Shown piece by piece: positions 23,321-31,824 of a stretch of 35,966 bases of DNA (the first letter of the stretch is position 1; every line of letters starts with the position of its first letter). The stretch covers positions 1 through 35,966 of the forward strand of contig JAFTVH010000004.1 of assembly GCA_017465845.1 (NCBI GenBank), given 5' to 3'. The translations under genes were made by a program, and so were the position numbers. The DNA comes from Lachnospiraceae bacterium. GTDB taxonomy: Bacteria > Bacillota > Clostridia > Lachnospirales > Lachnospiraceae. Under the pieces are notes generated by a model, which searched no databases, had not been told where the DNA came from, and saw only the letters and a program-made list of their open reading frames with translations.

Positions 23321-23776
23321 ATGGAATACAATTTACCAATCATCATAGGAGCCGCAATTCTGCTATTATGTATGATAGCAATTGTGTGTCTACGGATTGC
23401 AAAGCGCAGAAGACCAAAAGAGATAGATTTGATGGAAGGACACGAATTTGAGCAGTATTGTGCGAACCTGCTGGAGGAGCACGGCTTTCAGGAGGTGGAA
23501 GTAACGAGAGGCAGCGGAGATTTCGGAGTCGATGTGCTGGCGCAGAGAGAGGGAATCAGCTACGCGATCCAGTGCAAGCGTTACGATGGCCCGGTGGGAG
23601 TCCATGCCATTCAGGAGGTATATGCAGGGAGGGATTACTATGATTGTATGGTGGGTGTAGTCATGACCAACCAGTACTTTACGGCACCAGCTGTGGAGGT
23701 GGCGCAGAAGCTGAAGATTCTGCTGTGGGACCGGGATTATCTGGAAACGTTGGAAGAGGAGGATTATCAGGAATAA
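23321..23776 (+). CDS. membrane-anchored Mrr-like restriction endonuclease domain protein
   Basis: A 151-residue protein. Residues 5-27 form one membrane segment followed by a basic stretch (KRRRPKE), which places the rest in the cytoplasm. Residues 37-140 are an Mrr_cat-type PD-(D/E)XK nuclease domain: EFEQYCANLLEEHGFQEVEVT, GSGDFGVDVLA with Asp71, and IQCKRY with Gln84 and Lys86. Family members cut DNA, often methylated. No methylase or specificity gene is nearby. AAGGAG precedes the ATG by a fair spacer. It sits between hicAB and a DUF4143 ATPase. Confidence 0.83.
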   Translation: MEYNLPIIIGAAILLLCMIAIVCLRIAKRRRPKEIDLMEGHEFEQYCANLLEEHGFQEVEVTRGSGDFGVDVLAQREGISYAIQCKRYDGPVGVHAIQEVYAGRDYYDCMVGVVMTNQYFTAPAVEVAQKLKILLWDRDYLETLEEEDYQE

Positions 23777-23798
23777 TCATTCACTTCTTTTACTATCC

Positions 23799-23837
23799 CC
23801 GGCTTTCTGGCATCAGATACCTTGATGTGAAAGCCGG
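23799..23837. other. long hairpin between convergent genes
   Basis: CCGGCTTTC pairs with GAAAGCCGG and, inside it, CATCA with TGATG. There is no T tract. It may act as a weak terminator for both neighbours. Confidence 0.45.
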
Positions 23838-23857
23838 AGGAGCAGGTTCAGAGGAAA

Positions 23858-25201
23858 TTACAAATAGTAAACCATATATGCCGGGATACAGACAATATCT
23901 TCTTCCTTTTTAAGGTCCTTAGTGTAGATAATATATTTATCACCGACTTTATCACTGAATTTTTGTGAAAAACGGTCCAGAGAAGTGTGTTTGCGATATT
24001 CTCCTGATTTTACTTCCACGATAGAGATTTTCTTCTTCTTCCGTATCAGAAAATCAATTTCTATATTATTATGAAAATCATTTTTATCCGTTCTGGAATA
24101 AAAGAACAGTTTGTGCCCGGCAGCTACTAACAGCTGGGATACAACATTTTCCAGGAACATACCTTCATTAATTCCCACTTTATCAAACATAATTGCCTTT
24201 AAAACTTCTTCTTGGATTACAGTTCCGTCATCAATAGCCTGCGTTATCAGCAAACCGGTATCTGCCATATAACATTTCATGGTCAGCCGGTCAGTGTTCA
24301 GGTTGATTCCAACATTTGGATCTGTGGAATTATAACAGTGGTTTACTACCTTGGATTCACTCAGCCATATGAAAGAATCCTCATATTCCCGGTATCTTGC
24401 CGTTTTACCTAAGGAAGCCAGAGAGAACTTTTTCTCATGCTTAGTCAATTGTTCGGGAATCTGATCAAATATGGATAAAACTTTGGCTTCATATCCTTTC
24501 GCAAATTTGGCAATATCGTCCCTGTACAATTTAAGAATTCGTTGCTTGATATAATTTACGTCAATGAGATTCTTTGTTTCACAGTATTTCTCTACCGCCT
24601 GAGGCATTCCGCCTACGATCATATATACTCTGAAAAGGTTCATGGCTTTGCGATGGAGTGCATCTCCCAATGGCCTTCTGTTTGTAAAGCAAGTCTGGAT
24701 ATACTGTACCAGCATCTCTTCGTTTAAGGCAAAAAGAAATTCTTCGAAATCCAAAGGGTTCAATTGCATGGATTCTTCTTCAGAAGGAATCAGGATATTC
24801 TGTACATTTTGTTTGATGTTGACCAGAGAACCGGTTTCAATATAATCATAGCGGCCGTCTGCTACAAGATGCTTTATCATTTGACGCGCTCTTGGATACA
24901 TCTGCACTTCATCAAAAATAATGCAGGATTTACGTTCTTTTAGATTTACCGCGTAGAAGGACTGTAATTTTAGGAAAAAAATATCAAGAGGATTCATCTC
25001 ATTTTCAAATAAATCAAGCACTTCCTTTTCGATGTTGGAAAAATCCAGATAAAGGTATGAGGTGTATTCCTGCTCAGCAAAACGCCTGGCAAGATAACTT
25101 TTGCCTACGCGTCGGGCGCCTTCTATCAACATTGCCGATGTACCGTTTGATTGTTCTTTCCATTGTAGTAGTCTGCTATATGCTTTTCGATGTAAGTCCA
25201 T
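23858..25201 (-). CDS. AAA_14/DUF4143 ATPase with upstream repeat array
   Basis: A 447-residue ATPase. Walker A GARRVGKS is at 28-35, Walker B IIFDEVQ at 94-100, followed by the ETGSLVNIKQN sensor-type strand of AAA_14 proteins. The C-terminal third is DUF4143 with a nuclease-like tail: FYSRTDKNDFHNNIEIDFLIRKKKKISIVEVKSG, in which the Asp...Glu-x-Lys pattern is intact. GGGAGG precedes the ATG. Its upstream DNA holds four exactly spaced repeats (25232-25344), the first inside the predicted promoter. The function is unknown; see that feature. Confidence 0.87.
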   Translation of the reverse strand: MDLHRKAYSRLLQWKEQSNGTSAMLIEGARRVGKSYLARRFAEQEYTSYLYLDFSNIEKEVLDLFENEMNPLDIFFLKLQSFYAVNLKERKSCIIFDEVQMYPRARQMIKHLVADGRYDYIETGSLVNIKQNVQNILIPSEEESMQLNPLDFEEFLFALNEEMLVQYIQTCFTNRRPLGDALHRKAMNLFRVYMIVGGMPQAVEKYCETKNLIDVNYIKQRILKLYRDDIAKFAKGYEAKVLSIFDQIPEQLTKHEKKFSLASLGKTARYREYEDSFIWLSESKVVNHCYNSTDPNVGINLNTDRLTMKCYMADTGLLITQAIDDGTVIQEEVLKAIMFDKVGINEGMFLENVVSQLLVAAGHKLFFYSRTDKNDFHNNIEIDFLIRKKKKISIVEVKSGEYRKHTSLDRFSQKFSDKVGDKYIIYTKDLKKEEDIVCIPAYMVYYL

Positions 25202-25227
25202 GATAACACCTCCCTTGCTTTAATACT

Positions 25228-25256
25228 ATGTTATCACGTTTTCTCCACAAGTGCAA
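25228..25256 (-). promoter_or_regulatory. predicted promoter of the second DUF4143 ATPase
   Basis: On the minus strand TTGCAC (25251-25256) and TAACAT (25228-25233) lie 17 bases apart. The first unit of the 33-bp-period array falls between the two boxes, as an operator would. Confidence 0.4.
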
Positions 25257-25344
25257 ACCTTATTTATCACGTTTTCTCGACATATTAACATGATAATAAT
25301 CACGATTTCTGGATATCATGCAGCCTGAATTTTCACGTTTTCTC
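25232..25344. repeat. four direct repeats at an exact 33-bp period
   Basis: The motif TATCACGTTTTCTC starts at 25232 and 25265 (identical), with variants AATCACGATTTCTG at 25298 and TTTCACGTTTTCTC at 25331. The 19-base intervals are unrelated in sequence. The 33-base phase is about three helical turns, which places the sites on one face of the DNA. The array fills the space between the ATPase start and the DUF885 stop. Confidence 0.85.
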
Positions 25345-25353
25345 AAGATGCCC

Positions 25354-27216
25354 TTACTTTACCTCCAGTTCTGCCAATCTTTCCTCCAAGAACGTAAAAT
25401 CCGCCGGTCCGCAATCCAGAAAGAATGTATGAAATTCATAGTCACTATAGTTATTTCCCCAAAGTTCCCGGGCCGTTTCCTTTAATTCCAGTATCTCCAG
25501 ATACCCCAGATAATATTTCAAATAATTGGTAGGTTCCTCCACGATATATTCATAGATAGCTGACACGGCAGTTTTGCTTGAAATCCCAAAGTTGTGAAGG
25601 AGATTTGCAACCTGTTCTTTAGAAGCGTTTTCATAGTGAATCATAATATCTATTAGAGAGTAAAGGCTCAACTGCAGGCTGCGGTCATGCTTAATCAGCT
25701 GAATGGCTGCAGACATGGTATTTGTTGTAGAACTGTCAGCGGTCCCAATTTCCTGATACAACTGCGAAGCATAATCATAAGAAATAAACTCCACATAAAG
25801 TGCCCAACCCTCCAGATAACCGCCATACCACAGAAGCTCTCTCACATGGTTAGACGAATCATCAGAAGCATCCATGGTATTGCGATTGTGATACACTGAC
25901 TGGTACATATGGCCGGGATAACCTTCATGGGCAAGCGTAGTGTATAATTCCAGCCCTGCCGGGGTACTTTTTTCATTAATATATATAGCATTGGAAGAAG
26001 TGTCGTCCAGAGGCGGTGTCAGGTAAAAAGCCGGTGCACAGTAATCCTGGAGATTTTCAGACACTGCCTTCACTGCCACGCCGGGAAGCGGTTCATTTGC
26101 ATCCAGGGGAGGAAAATCCGCGCTCATCCGTTTCTGGAGATCGACCAGCATTTCGGCCGCATTTTTATAAGGAAATTCTTGTTCCAGCAAGGTATCATAG
26201 GGGACATTGACCAAGTCGGGAGTCTCAGACAAAATATCTAGCAGATTTTGATACTCCTCATAAAGCTTGGTTACCACCATTTCCTTTATCTCGCTGACCG
26301 GGCGATAGGAGCCGGTCTGGGAGATGAGCAGCTGTTCATAATAAGCCGCACCGTCAGGCTGTGCAGCAAGCCCACGGAGTGGAATGGCAGGGTCTTCCAG
26401 TACCAACAGCCCATCGCCCAACGCTTCATAAGCCGGCAGCATCACTGTCCTGAGGAGACGGTCGTTGAGTGCCTGATAACTTTCTGCTTTCTGAGAGGTC
26501 AGTTTCCCGTCTGCAATCAACCCCTCCAGTCGTTCAGCAAAAGTAGTCTGCAGAAAGTGCGTGCCTGAGTCCAGCTCTTCTTTTGTCAGAATCGTATCGC
26601 ACTGTTCCACAACTTGAAGGAGGGAGACGGAGGGCATCAAAAGTCCCACATCTGCTTTTTCCTGTTCATAAAGTAACAGTGCTTCAAAATATTCGTCCGT
26701 CTGGTCCAGAATGTCCAGATAATCTTCCACATCACGTACACTGCGAAAGGTATATTCTGCCAGCAAAATAGGCAGCTGGGACTGCATACCGGAAGAGGGG
26801 GAAAGAGGCTCTTCGTAATAAGGGTAATTGCTAAGTGCCAGAGAATTTTCCAAAGTGTTTTCCAAAAGTGTTAAAGTATAACGATTTCGGTCAGACAGCC
26901 TGGATTCATTCAGGTCCCGCAGGCGGTTTAATAGATTCTCAGTCTGAGTCAGAGCAGACAGGTCATCGTCAAAGGAATAACAGGGAAGAATGGCTTCGTA
27001 CTCCTGAATGCCGAAATCTTCCGGGAAAGCCAGTGTATAGTGCATATTCAATGTATTAGCGGTCATTTCACTGAGAAAAAGGTCGTCGGCAAGCTGCTCA
27101 AAGAGTCGCTCATCCCGACCATGAGAAAACAGGAAGAGGAACAGTGCGGTGGCAACTGCCAGAAGGGCGGCAGTAATGGCGGTACGGCGAAAGGTTGGGC
27201 GGGTATGGAAACGCAT
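25354..27216 (-). CDS. DUF885-family metallopeptidase-like protein, membrane-anchored
   Basis: A 620-residue protein. After a basic start, residues 12-31 form a hydrophobic membrane segment without a lipobox, so it is probably anchored and extracytoplasmic. The zinc motif HEGYPGH is near residues 429-435 (TLAHEGYPGHMYQS), as in DUF885/M32-like carboxypeptidases. Other typical segments are GGYLEGWALYVEF and the long C-terminal helices. The length fits the family. The ribosome site GAAGG precedes the ATG. It is divergent from the transketolase genes and ends at the repeat array of the next gene. The peptide substrate is not known. Confidence 0.85.
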   Translation of the reverse strand: MRFHTRPTFRRTAITAALLAVATALFLFLFSHGRDERLFEQLADDLFLSEMTANTLNMHYTLAFPEDFGIQEYEAILPCYSFDDDLSALTQTENLLNRLRDLNESRLSDRNRYTLTLLENTLENSLALSNYPYYEEPLSPSSGMQSQLPILLAEYTFRSVRDVEDYLDILDQTDEYFEALLLYEQEKADVGLLMPSVSLLQVVEQCDTILTKEELDSGTHFLQTTFAERLEGLIADGKLTSQKAESYQALNDRLLRTVMLPAYEALGDGLLVLEDPAIPLRGLAAQPDGAAYYEQLLISQTGSYRPVSEIKEMVVTKLYEEYQNLLDILSETPDLVNVPYDTLLEQEFPYKNAAEMLVDLQKRMSADFPPLDANEPLPGVAVKAVSENLQDYCAPAFYLTPPLDDTSSNAIYINEKSTPAGLELYTTLAHEGYPGHMYQSVYHNRNTMDASDDSSNHVRELLWYGGYLEGWALYVEFISYDYASQLYQEIGTADSSTTNTMSAAIQLIKHDRSLQLSLYSLIDIMIHYENASKEQVANLLHNFGISSKTAVSAIYEYIVEEPTNYLKYYLGYLEILELKETARELWGNNYSDYEFHTFFLDCGPADFTFLEERLAELEVK

Positions 27217-27523
27217 GTGTGCACCTTCTTGTATGTAACTTGATTACTAATTAAAATATGCATGTATGGGAAAAATATGAGTAAAGGCGGAAGATTTCAA
27301 AGAACGAAAGTGAAATCGCACAGCGCAAATGGGAATCCGATTAAGCAAAACCATGTAGAAAAGCACAAAAAAGAAATGTGATTTCCCGGAAAATCTATTT
27401 CTTCGCCAGTAGACGCGGGCAAAATTCTGTGCTACTATTAGTATGACTATGTAAGTGTCGCGGTAAGTAGTGCGCACAGGCCGCGGTGCACAAGCCGTAT
27501 CGCACGGCAGAATGGAGGAAATG
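27217..27523. other. divergent region between DUF885 and transketolase genes
   Basis: No gene is seen. TGCTACTAT (27430-27438) is a fair extended -10 for the transketolase genes but no -35 matches. Around 27467-27474 GTGCGCAC is a small palindrome. Confidence 0.35.
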
Positions 27524-28366
27524 ATGAACAATTTAGAACTGCGTAAGCATGCCAATGATGTTCGTAAGGGTATTGTGACATCTGTTCACAGTGCAAAAGC
27601 AGGACATCCGGGCGGATCCCTTTCCGCAGCAGACGTGTTTACTTTTCTGTATTTTGAAGAAATGAACATTGATCCGAAGAATCCTCAGTGGGAAGACAGA
27701 GACCGTTTTGTACTGTCCAAGGGACATACGGCTCCCGGTCTGTATTCCGCTTTGGCTTACAGAGGATTTTTCCCGGTAGAAGATCTGGTTACTCTTCGAA
27801 AGCTGGGCTCTTATCTTCAGGGACATCCCAATCTTCATACACCCGGTATCGATATGGCATCCGGTTCCCTGGGACAGGGTATCTCTGCAGCTGTAGGTAT
27901 GGCTCTGGGCGCTAAGATGGATCAGAAAGATTTCCGTGTCTATACCCTGCTTGGTGACGGTGAGATCGAAGAAGGTCAGGTTTGGGAAGCTGCCATGTTC
28001 GCAGGACACCGCAAGCTGGACAACCTGTGCGTGATCGTTGATAATAACAATCTGCAGATCGACGGAACCGTTGAAGAAGTATGTTCTCCTTATCCTATTG
28101 ATAAGAAGTTTGAAGCCTTCAATTTCCATGTCATCAATGTGGATGCTCATGATTTTGACGCTCTGAGAGCTGCTTTTAACGAGGCAAAAGAGACCAAGGG
28201 AATGCCTACCGCTATTATCCTTCACAGTGTAAAGGGTAAAGGCGTATCTTTCATGGAGAACAGCGTAGACTGGCACGGTAAGGCACCTAACGATGCAGAA
28301 TTCGAGGTAGCTATGGCTGACCTTTTAAAGATTGAAGAAGAACTGGCAAAGGAGGTAGAAGCATAA
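27524..28366 (+). CDS. transketolase, N-terminal subunit
   Basis: A 280-residue subunit of a split transketolase, with the thiamine diphosphate-binding half: GHPGGSLSAADVFTFLYF, SKGHTAPGLYSAL, GQGISAAVGMALGAK and the GDGEIEEGQVWEAAMFAGH...DNNNLQIDG metal/ThDP loop. The length is typical of split forms. It transfers two-carbon units in the pentose phosphate pathway with the next gene product. ATG 27524 is preferred over 27521 because GGAGG is better spaced. It is joined to the C-terminal subunit by a one-base TAATG overlap. Its codons look highly biased, as for an abundant enzyme. Confidence 0.95.
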   Translation: MNNLELRKHANDVRKGIVTSVHSAKAGHPGGSLSAADVFTFLYFEEMNIDPKNPQWEDRDRFVLSKGHTAPGLYSALAYRGFFPVEDLVTLRKLGSYLQGHPNLHTPGIDMASGSLGQGISAAVGMALGAKMDQKDFRVYTLLGDGEIEEGQVWEAAMFAGHRKLDNLCVIVDNNNLQIDGTVEEVCSPYPIDKKFEAFNFHVINVDAHDFDALRAAFNEAKETKGMPTAIILHSVKGKGVSFMENSVDWHGKAPNDAEFEVAMADLLKIEEELAKEVEA

Positions 28367-29304
28367 TGTCAGACGTTAAGAAAATCGCAACAAGAGAAAG
28401 CTACGGCAATGCCCTGAAAGAGCTTGCTGAAGAATTCCCTCAGCTGGTGGTGCTGGATGCGGATCTGGCAGCAGCTACCAAGACCGGTATTTTCAAGAAA
28501 GCTTATCCCGAGAGACACATTGACTGTGGTATCGCTGAGTGTAATATGGTAGGTATTGCAGCAGGACTGTCTCTGGTAGGCAAGATTCCTTTCGTGAGCT
28601 CCTTTGCAATGTTTGCAGCAGGACGTGCTTTCGAGCAGGTACGTAACTCCGTAGGTTATCCTCACCTGAATGTAAAGATCGGTGCGACCCACGCTGGTAT
28701 CACCGTAGGTGAAGACGGTGCATCTCACCAGTGTAATGAGGACCTGGCTCTTATGAGAACCATCCCCGGCATGGTAGTAATGTGTCCTTCCGATGACGTG
28801 GAAGCAAGAGCCTGTGTACGTGCAGCTATTGAGCATGACGGCCCTGTATATATCCGTTTCGGACGTGCAGCTGTTCCTGTGATCAATGACAAGCCTGATT
28901 ACAAGTTTGAAATCGGTAAGGGAACCATCGTACGCGAAGGTACTGACGTGACTATCGTAGCAACCGGTATCTGTGTAGACTCCGCTCTGGGCGCAGCTGA
29001 AAAGCTGGCAGCAGACGGTATCAGTGCTGAAGTGGTAAACATCTGCACCATCAAACCTCTGGATGAGGAGATCATTATTAACAGCGCTAAGAAGACCGGT
29101 AAGGTAGTAACGGTAGAAGAGCACTCCGTAATCGGTGGCCTGGGCAGCGCAGTATGTGATTGCCTGAGCGCGAAGCTTCCTACCCCTGTGAAGAAGGTAG
29201 GTATGCAGGATGTATTCGGTGAGTCCGGTTCCGCAGCTGACTTGGTAGCTAAGTATGGTCTGGATGCTGAGGGCGTGTACAAGTCTGTGAAAGAGTTCGT
29301 ATAA
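28366..29304 (+). CDS. transketolase, C-terminal subunit
   Basis: A 312-residue subunit with the pyrimidine-binding and C-terminal domains: ATRESYGNALKEL, DADLAAATKTGIF, the ECNMVGIAAGLSLVGKIPF Glu that activates thiamine diphosphate, THAGITVGEDGASHQ and the GGLGSAVCD domain 3 segment. It works as a heterotetramer with the preceding subunit. The start overlaps the previous stop by one base. Confidence 0.95.
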   Translation: MSDVKKIATRESYGNALKELAEEFPQLVVLDADLAAATKTGIFKKAYPERHIDCGIAECNMVGIAAGLSLVGKIPFVSSFAMFAAGRAFEQVRNSVGYPHLNVKIGATHAGITVGEDGASHQCNEDLALMRTIPGMVVMCPSDDVEARACVRAAIEHDGPVYIRFGRAAVPVINDKPDYKFEIGKGTIVREGTDVTIVATGICVDSALGAAEKLAADGISAEVVNICTIKPLDEEIIINSAKKTGKVVTVEEHSVIGGLGSAVCDCLSAKLPTPVKKVGMQDVFGESGSAADLVAKYGLDAEGVYKSVKEFV

Positions 29305-29346
29305 TGATTGTGGGAGCGCAAAGCGCTGAGCAATCCGTAGTATTAT

Positions 29347-29372
29347 GGGCGTCAAAATACCTTTTGACGCCC
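29347..29372 (+). terminator. perfect hairpin after the transketolase genes
   Basis: GGGCGTCAAAA pairs perfectly with TTTTGACGCCC over a 4-base loop. The T run lies in the stem, not after it, so terminator function is uncertain. The GCGTCAAAAT start recalls the hairpin at 16992-17019. Confidence 0.45.
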
Positions 29373-29519
29373 AAATTATGTAATTGAATAGGAAGAGATA
29401 GAGGACTGAATTTAAGGGACACCCGACAAGGGGCTGCACTGATTTGGTCCTTTATTTTTGGGGAATGATCAGTCGGGAAAAATCGACAAAAACAGCACGG
29501 TTTTTGCTGATACATCCAT

Positions 29520-29559
29520 AATCTTGCAAAATCTTTAATCTTGTACATGAAAAATCTTG
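29520..29559 (+). repeat. three AATCTTG direct repeats upstream of the wHTH-ATPase pair
   Basis: AATCTTG occurs at 29520-29526, 29537-29543 and 29553-29559, i.e. 17 and 16 bases apart. The last copy overlaps the -35 box of the predicted promoter. Confidence 0.6.
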
Positions 29560-29585
29560 CGAAACAAAAACAAGAATGATATAAT
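29557..29585 (+). promoter_or_regulatory. promoter of the wHTH-ATPase pair
   Basis: TTGCGA (29557-29562) and a perfect TATAAT (29580-29585) are separated by 17 bases. The gene start is 35 bases downstream with AGGAGG before it. Confidence 0.65.
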
Positions 29586-29619
29586 ATAAAAAAGGGAACT
29601 GGCAGGAGGAAGTGAAATT

Positions 29620-30099
29620 ATGGAGAGTATTACTAAAAAATTAAAGCAGTATATTTTGTGTGGAAGCAAGGAAAATGTTATTTATGACAGGCAGGAAATC
29701 AAACAAATAATAGAAGAATCAGGTATGAAATTTGGTACGGATTATAAGGAATCTCATTTTGCCGGAACGTTGTCTGCATTAGTAAAAAAGGGTGATTTAA
29801 AAAGTGTTGAACGTGGTAAGTATATGTTGGCAGTCGGTGAGAACCGGAAAAAAAATTTAGAAGAAATAGTTAATGAAGATTTGAAAATTGCTGAATCAAT
29901 ACATTCTTGTATGGAGGGAAAAGATATTGGGCTTATAAAGAAGCTGGTAGAAGAATCTGTACAAAAAGAATGTAATTATTTGAAAGAAGTCATGTCGGAA
30001 ATGCAATTATCCTTTAACAAAATGGAAAAAAGAGATTTCGGTAATATGATACAAATTAAAGAACTGATAGAATATCTGGAAGACTTCCGACTTTCCTGA
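29620..30099 (+). CDS. hypothetical protein with winged-helix-like N-terminus
   Basis: A 159-residue AT-rich gene product that I do not assign to a named family. Residues 1-75 look like a winged helix: helices in DRQEIKQIIEESGMKF and SHFAGTLSALVKKGDLKSVERGKYML. The rest is a charged helical tail, probably coiled coil, for dimerisation. It has a strong promoter with three AATCTTG repeats and precedes the full-length AAA-ATPase gene by 34 bases. A role as autorepressor or partner of that ATPase is inferred. Its base composition is clearly more AT-rich than the transketolase genes. Confidence 0.75.
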   Translation: MESITKKLKQYILCGSKENVIYDRQEIKQIIEESGMKFGTDYKESHFAGTLSALVKKGDLKSVERGKYMLAVGENRKKNLEEIVNEDLKIAESIHSCMEGKDIGLIKKLVEESVQKECNYLKEVMSEMQLSFNKMEKRDFGNMIQIKELIEYLEDFRLS

Positions 30100-30133
30100 A
30101 TATCTAAATAATTTAGAAATGTGGTGATATAGT

Positions 30134-31717
30134 ATGAACGGATATTATTATTTTTTAAATCGCAGTGGCAGCGCCGATGGCTTTAAAGAATTATTGAATG
30201 GCGGAATCTTTGTAGATAAAAGCAGATTGATTGAAGAAACAAATAGAAGGATTTCTACAAAAGAAAAATGGATATGTGTAAGTAGGCCAAGGCGTTTTGG
30301 AAAGACAATGGCACTGGAGATGCTGGCTGCTTATTATACAAGAGGAATTGCAGCAGAAGAATTGTTTAGAGGGCTGGAGGCAGAGAAATGCAGGACCTTT
30401 TATAAGCATTTAAATTCCCACAATGTTATCACCATTAATTTTAATGATTATTTTGATAACAACTGCAGTGTCAAAGAAGGTATTGCAAGAATGTCTGAAA
30501 GGCTGATAAAGGATCTTGATAATGCTTATCCTGAGGTCATTGAAGGAGAAAAAGATTTAGCATTATGTCTGGATATGGTTTGTCAGATAAAGGGTGAGAA
30601 GTTTATTTTTCTAATAGATGAATGGGATTGCGTGTTTCGTGTCAGAAAGGGGCAAAAAAACGAACAAGAGGAATTTCTTGGATTTCTAAGGCTGCTATTT
30701 AAAGATAAATCTTATGTAGAATTGGTCTATATGACAGGAATCTTGCCTATCAAAAAATACAATACGGGTTCTGCTTTAAATATGTTTCGGGAATTTACAA
30801 TGCTGGAACCTAAAAGCCTTGCCCCTTTTTTTGGATTTACAGAGGATGAGGTTAAACGTTTGTGTCAATTAACGGATGCGATTACGATAGAAGAATTAAA
30901 ATTATGGTATGATGGATACCATATGGATAATGTTGGACACGTATACAATCCGCGTTCCGTTGTTGAAGCGATTGGAGAAGGAAAATGCGTAGATTATTGG
31001 AATCGTACAGGTGGTTTTTCGGAACTGGAAGAGTATATTACTCAAAATTTTGATGGGCTGGAAGAGGCAGTAACAAGTCTGATAGCAGGTGAATGTATAG
31101 TGGTAAATGTATTGGGATTTTCCAATGATTTGGATAGTTTTCAGGATAGAGACGAAGTGATCACCGCATTAATTCATTTAGGATATTTGACTTATTTTGA
31201 TGGGATGGTAAAAATTCCAAACAAAGAACTTAGGGAAGAGTTTGCAAATACTGTGAAGAAGTTGCGATGGGGAATAGTATCTAAGCTGCTAAATCGTTCC
31301 AAAGAGTTATTGCATGCAACTTGGCGGGAGGATAATCAGGCAATGGCATCCGTGCTTGAGGATGTTCATGATGAAATGCAGGAGTTTAAGGAATATAATA
31401 ATGAACATACACTTAAATGTGTGATTCATTTGGCTTACTATGCCGCAATGGATTTTTATATTTTACAATTCGAAGAAAGTGCCGGAAAAGGTGTTGCAGA
31501 TTGTATTATGTTTCCGAGGCATCCGGGTATACCGGGAATCATTATAGAGTTAAAGTATAATAAATCCGCTCAAGATGCTCTTTCCCAGATAAAGGAACGA
31601 GGATATATAAAAAAGCTTCATACTATAGCAAAAGAGGTTTTGCTGGTAGGAATTAACTATGATAAAAAAAGCAAGAAGCATCAATGTTTAATAGAAAGAG
31701 TAAATATAGATAATTAG
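30134..31717 (+). CDS. full-length AAA-ATPase-like protein with PD-(D/E)XK domain
   Basis: A 527-residue protein, complete compared with the truncated relative at 15462. The ATPase part shows RPRRFGKTMALEML (51-64, Walker A variant), FLIDEWDCVF (about 157-166) and WYDGYHM. The C-terminal PDDEXK_9-type domain contains VADCIMFP (Asp near 456), IIIELKY (Glu-x-Lys near 470) and a closing AKEVLLVGINYD. The ribosome site (GGTGAT) is modest. Its AT-rich codons suggest horizontal acquisition. Its function is unknown; it belongs to a class abundant in gut bacteria and often presumed to be selfish or defensive. It follows the winged-helix gene. Confidence 0.87.
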   Translation: MNGYYYFLNRSGSADGFKELLNGGIFVDKSRLIEETNRRISTKEKWICVSRPRRFGKTMALEMLAAYYTRGIAAEELFRGLEAEKCRTFYKHLNSHNVITINFNDYFDNNCSVKEGIARMSERLIKDLDNAYPEVIEGEKDLALCLDMVCQIKGEKFIFLIDEWDCVFRVRKGQKNEQEEFLGFLRLLFKDKSYVELVYMTGILPIKKYNTGSALNMFREFTMLEPKSLAPFFGFTEDEVKRLCQLTDAITIEELKLWYDGYHMDNVGHVYNPRSVVEAIGEGKCVDYWNRTGGFSELEEYITQNFDGLEEAVTSLIAGECIVVNVLGFSNDLDSFQDRDEVITALIHLGYLTYFDGMVKIPNKELREEFANTVKKLRWGIVSKLLNRSKELLHATWREDNQAMASVLEDVHDEMQEFKEYNNEHTLKCVIHLAYYAAMDFYILQFEESAGKGVADCIMFPRHPGIPGIIIELKYNKSAQDALSQIKERGYIKKLHTIAKEVLLVGINYDKKSKKHQCLIERVNIDN

Positions 31718-31749
31718 AGAGCTATTAAGAAGCAGATGCACTGTCTATG

Positions 31750-31778
31750 TTGACAAATCAGCATCTATATGATATTAT
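31750..31778 (+). promoter_or_regulatory. near-consensus promoter of the CydDC-like operon leader
   Basis: TTGACA (31750-31755) and TATTAT (31773-31778) are exactly 17 bases apart. The start of transcription would be near 31785, just before the hairpin at 31788-31824. Confidence 0.65.
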
Positions 31779-31787
31779 GCAAAAGAA

Positions 31788-31824
31788 GTTAGCGACCACT
31801 AACAAAAAGTGGCCGCTTTTTTTA
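31788..31824 (+). terminator. early leader terminator with competing hairpin (attenuator candidate)
   Basis: AGCGACCACT (31791-31800) pairs with AGTGGCCGCT (31808-31817), followed by TTTTTTT. GTTAG (31788-31792) and CTAAC (31799-31803) form an alternative stem that would break the terminator. It may instead only end the upstream ATPase transcript. Confidence 0.6.

Noticed and set aside
25232-25344. CRISPR array
   Set aside because: Regular repeats and unique intervals are present, but the 14-bp repeats and 19-bp intervals are far too short, and no cas gene is in the window.
28369-29439. 356-codon open frame on the minus strand
   Set aside because: It lies antisense to the clearly real transketolase C-terminal subunit, is Cys/His/Tyr-rich without any domain, and has no ribosome site; it follows from the codon bias of the real gene.
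29394-29500. small gene between the transketolase and wHTH genes
   Set aside because: No frame with a ribosome site or plausible protein was found.
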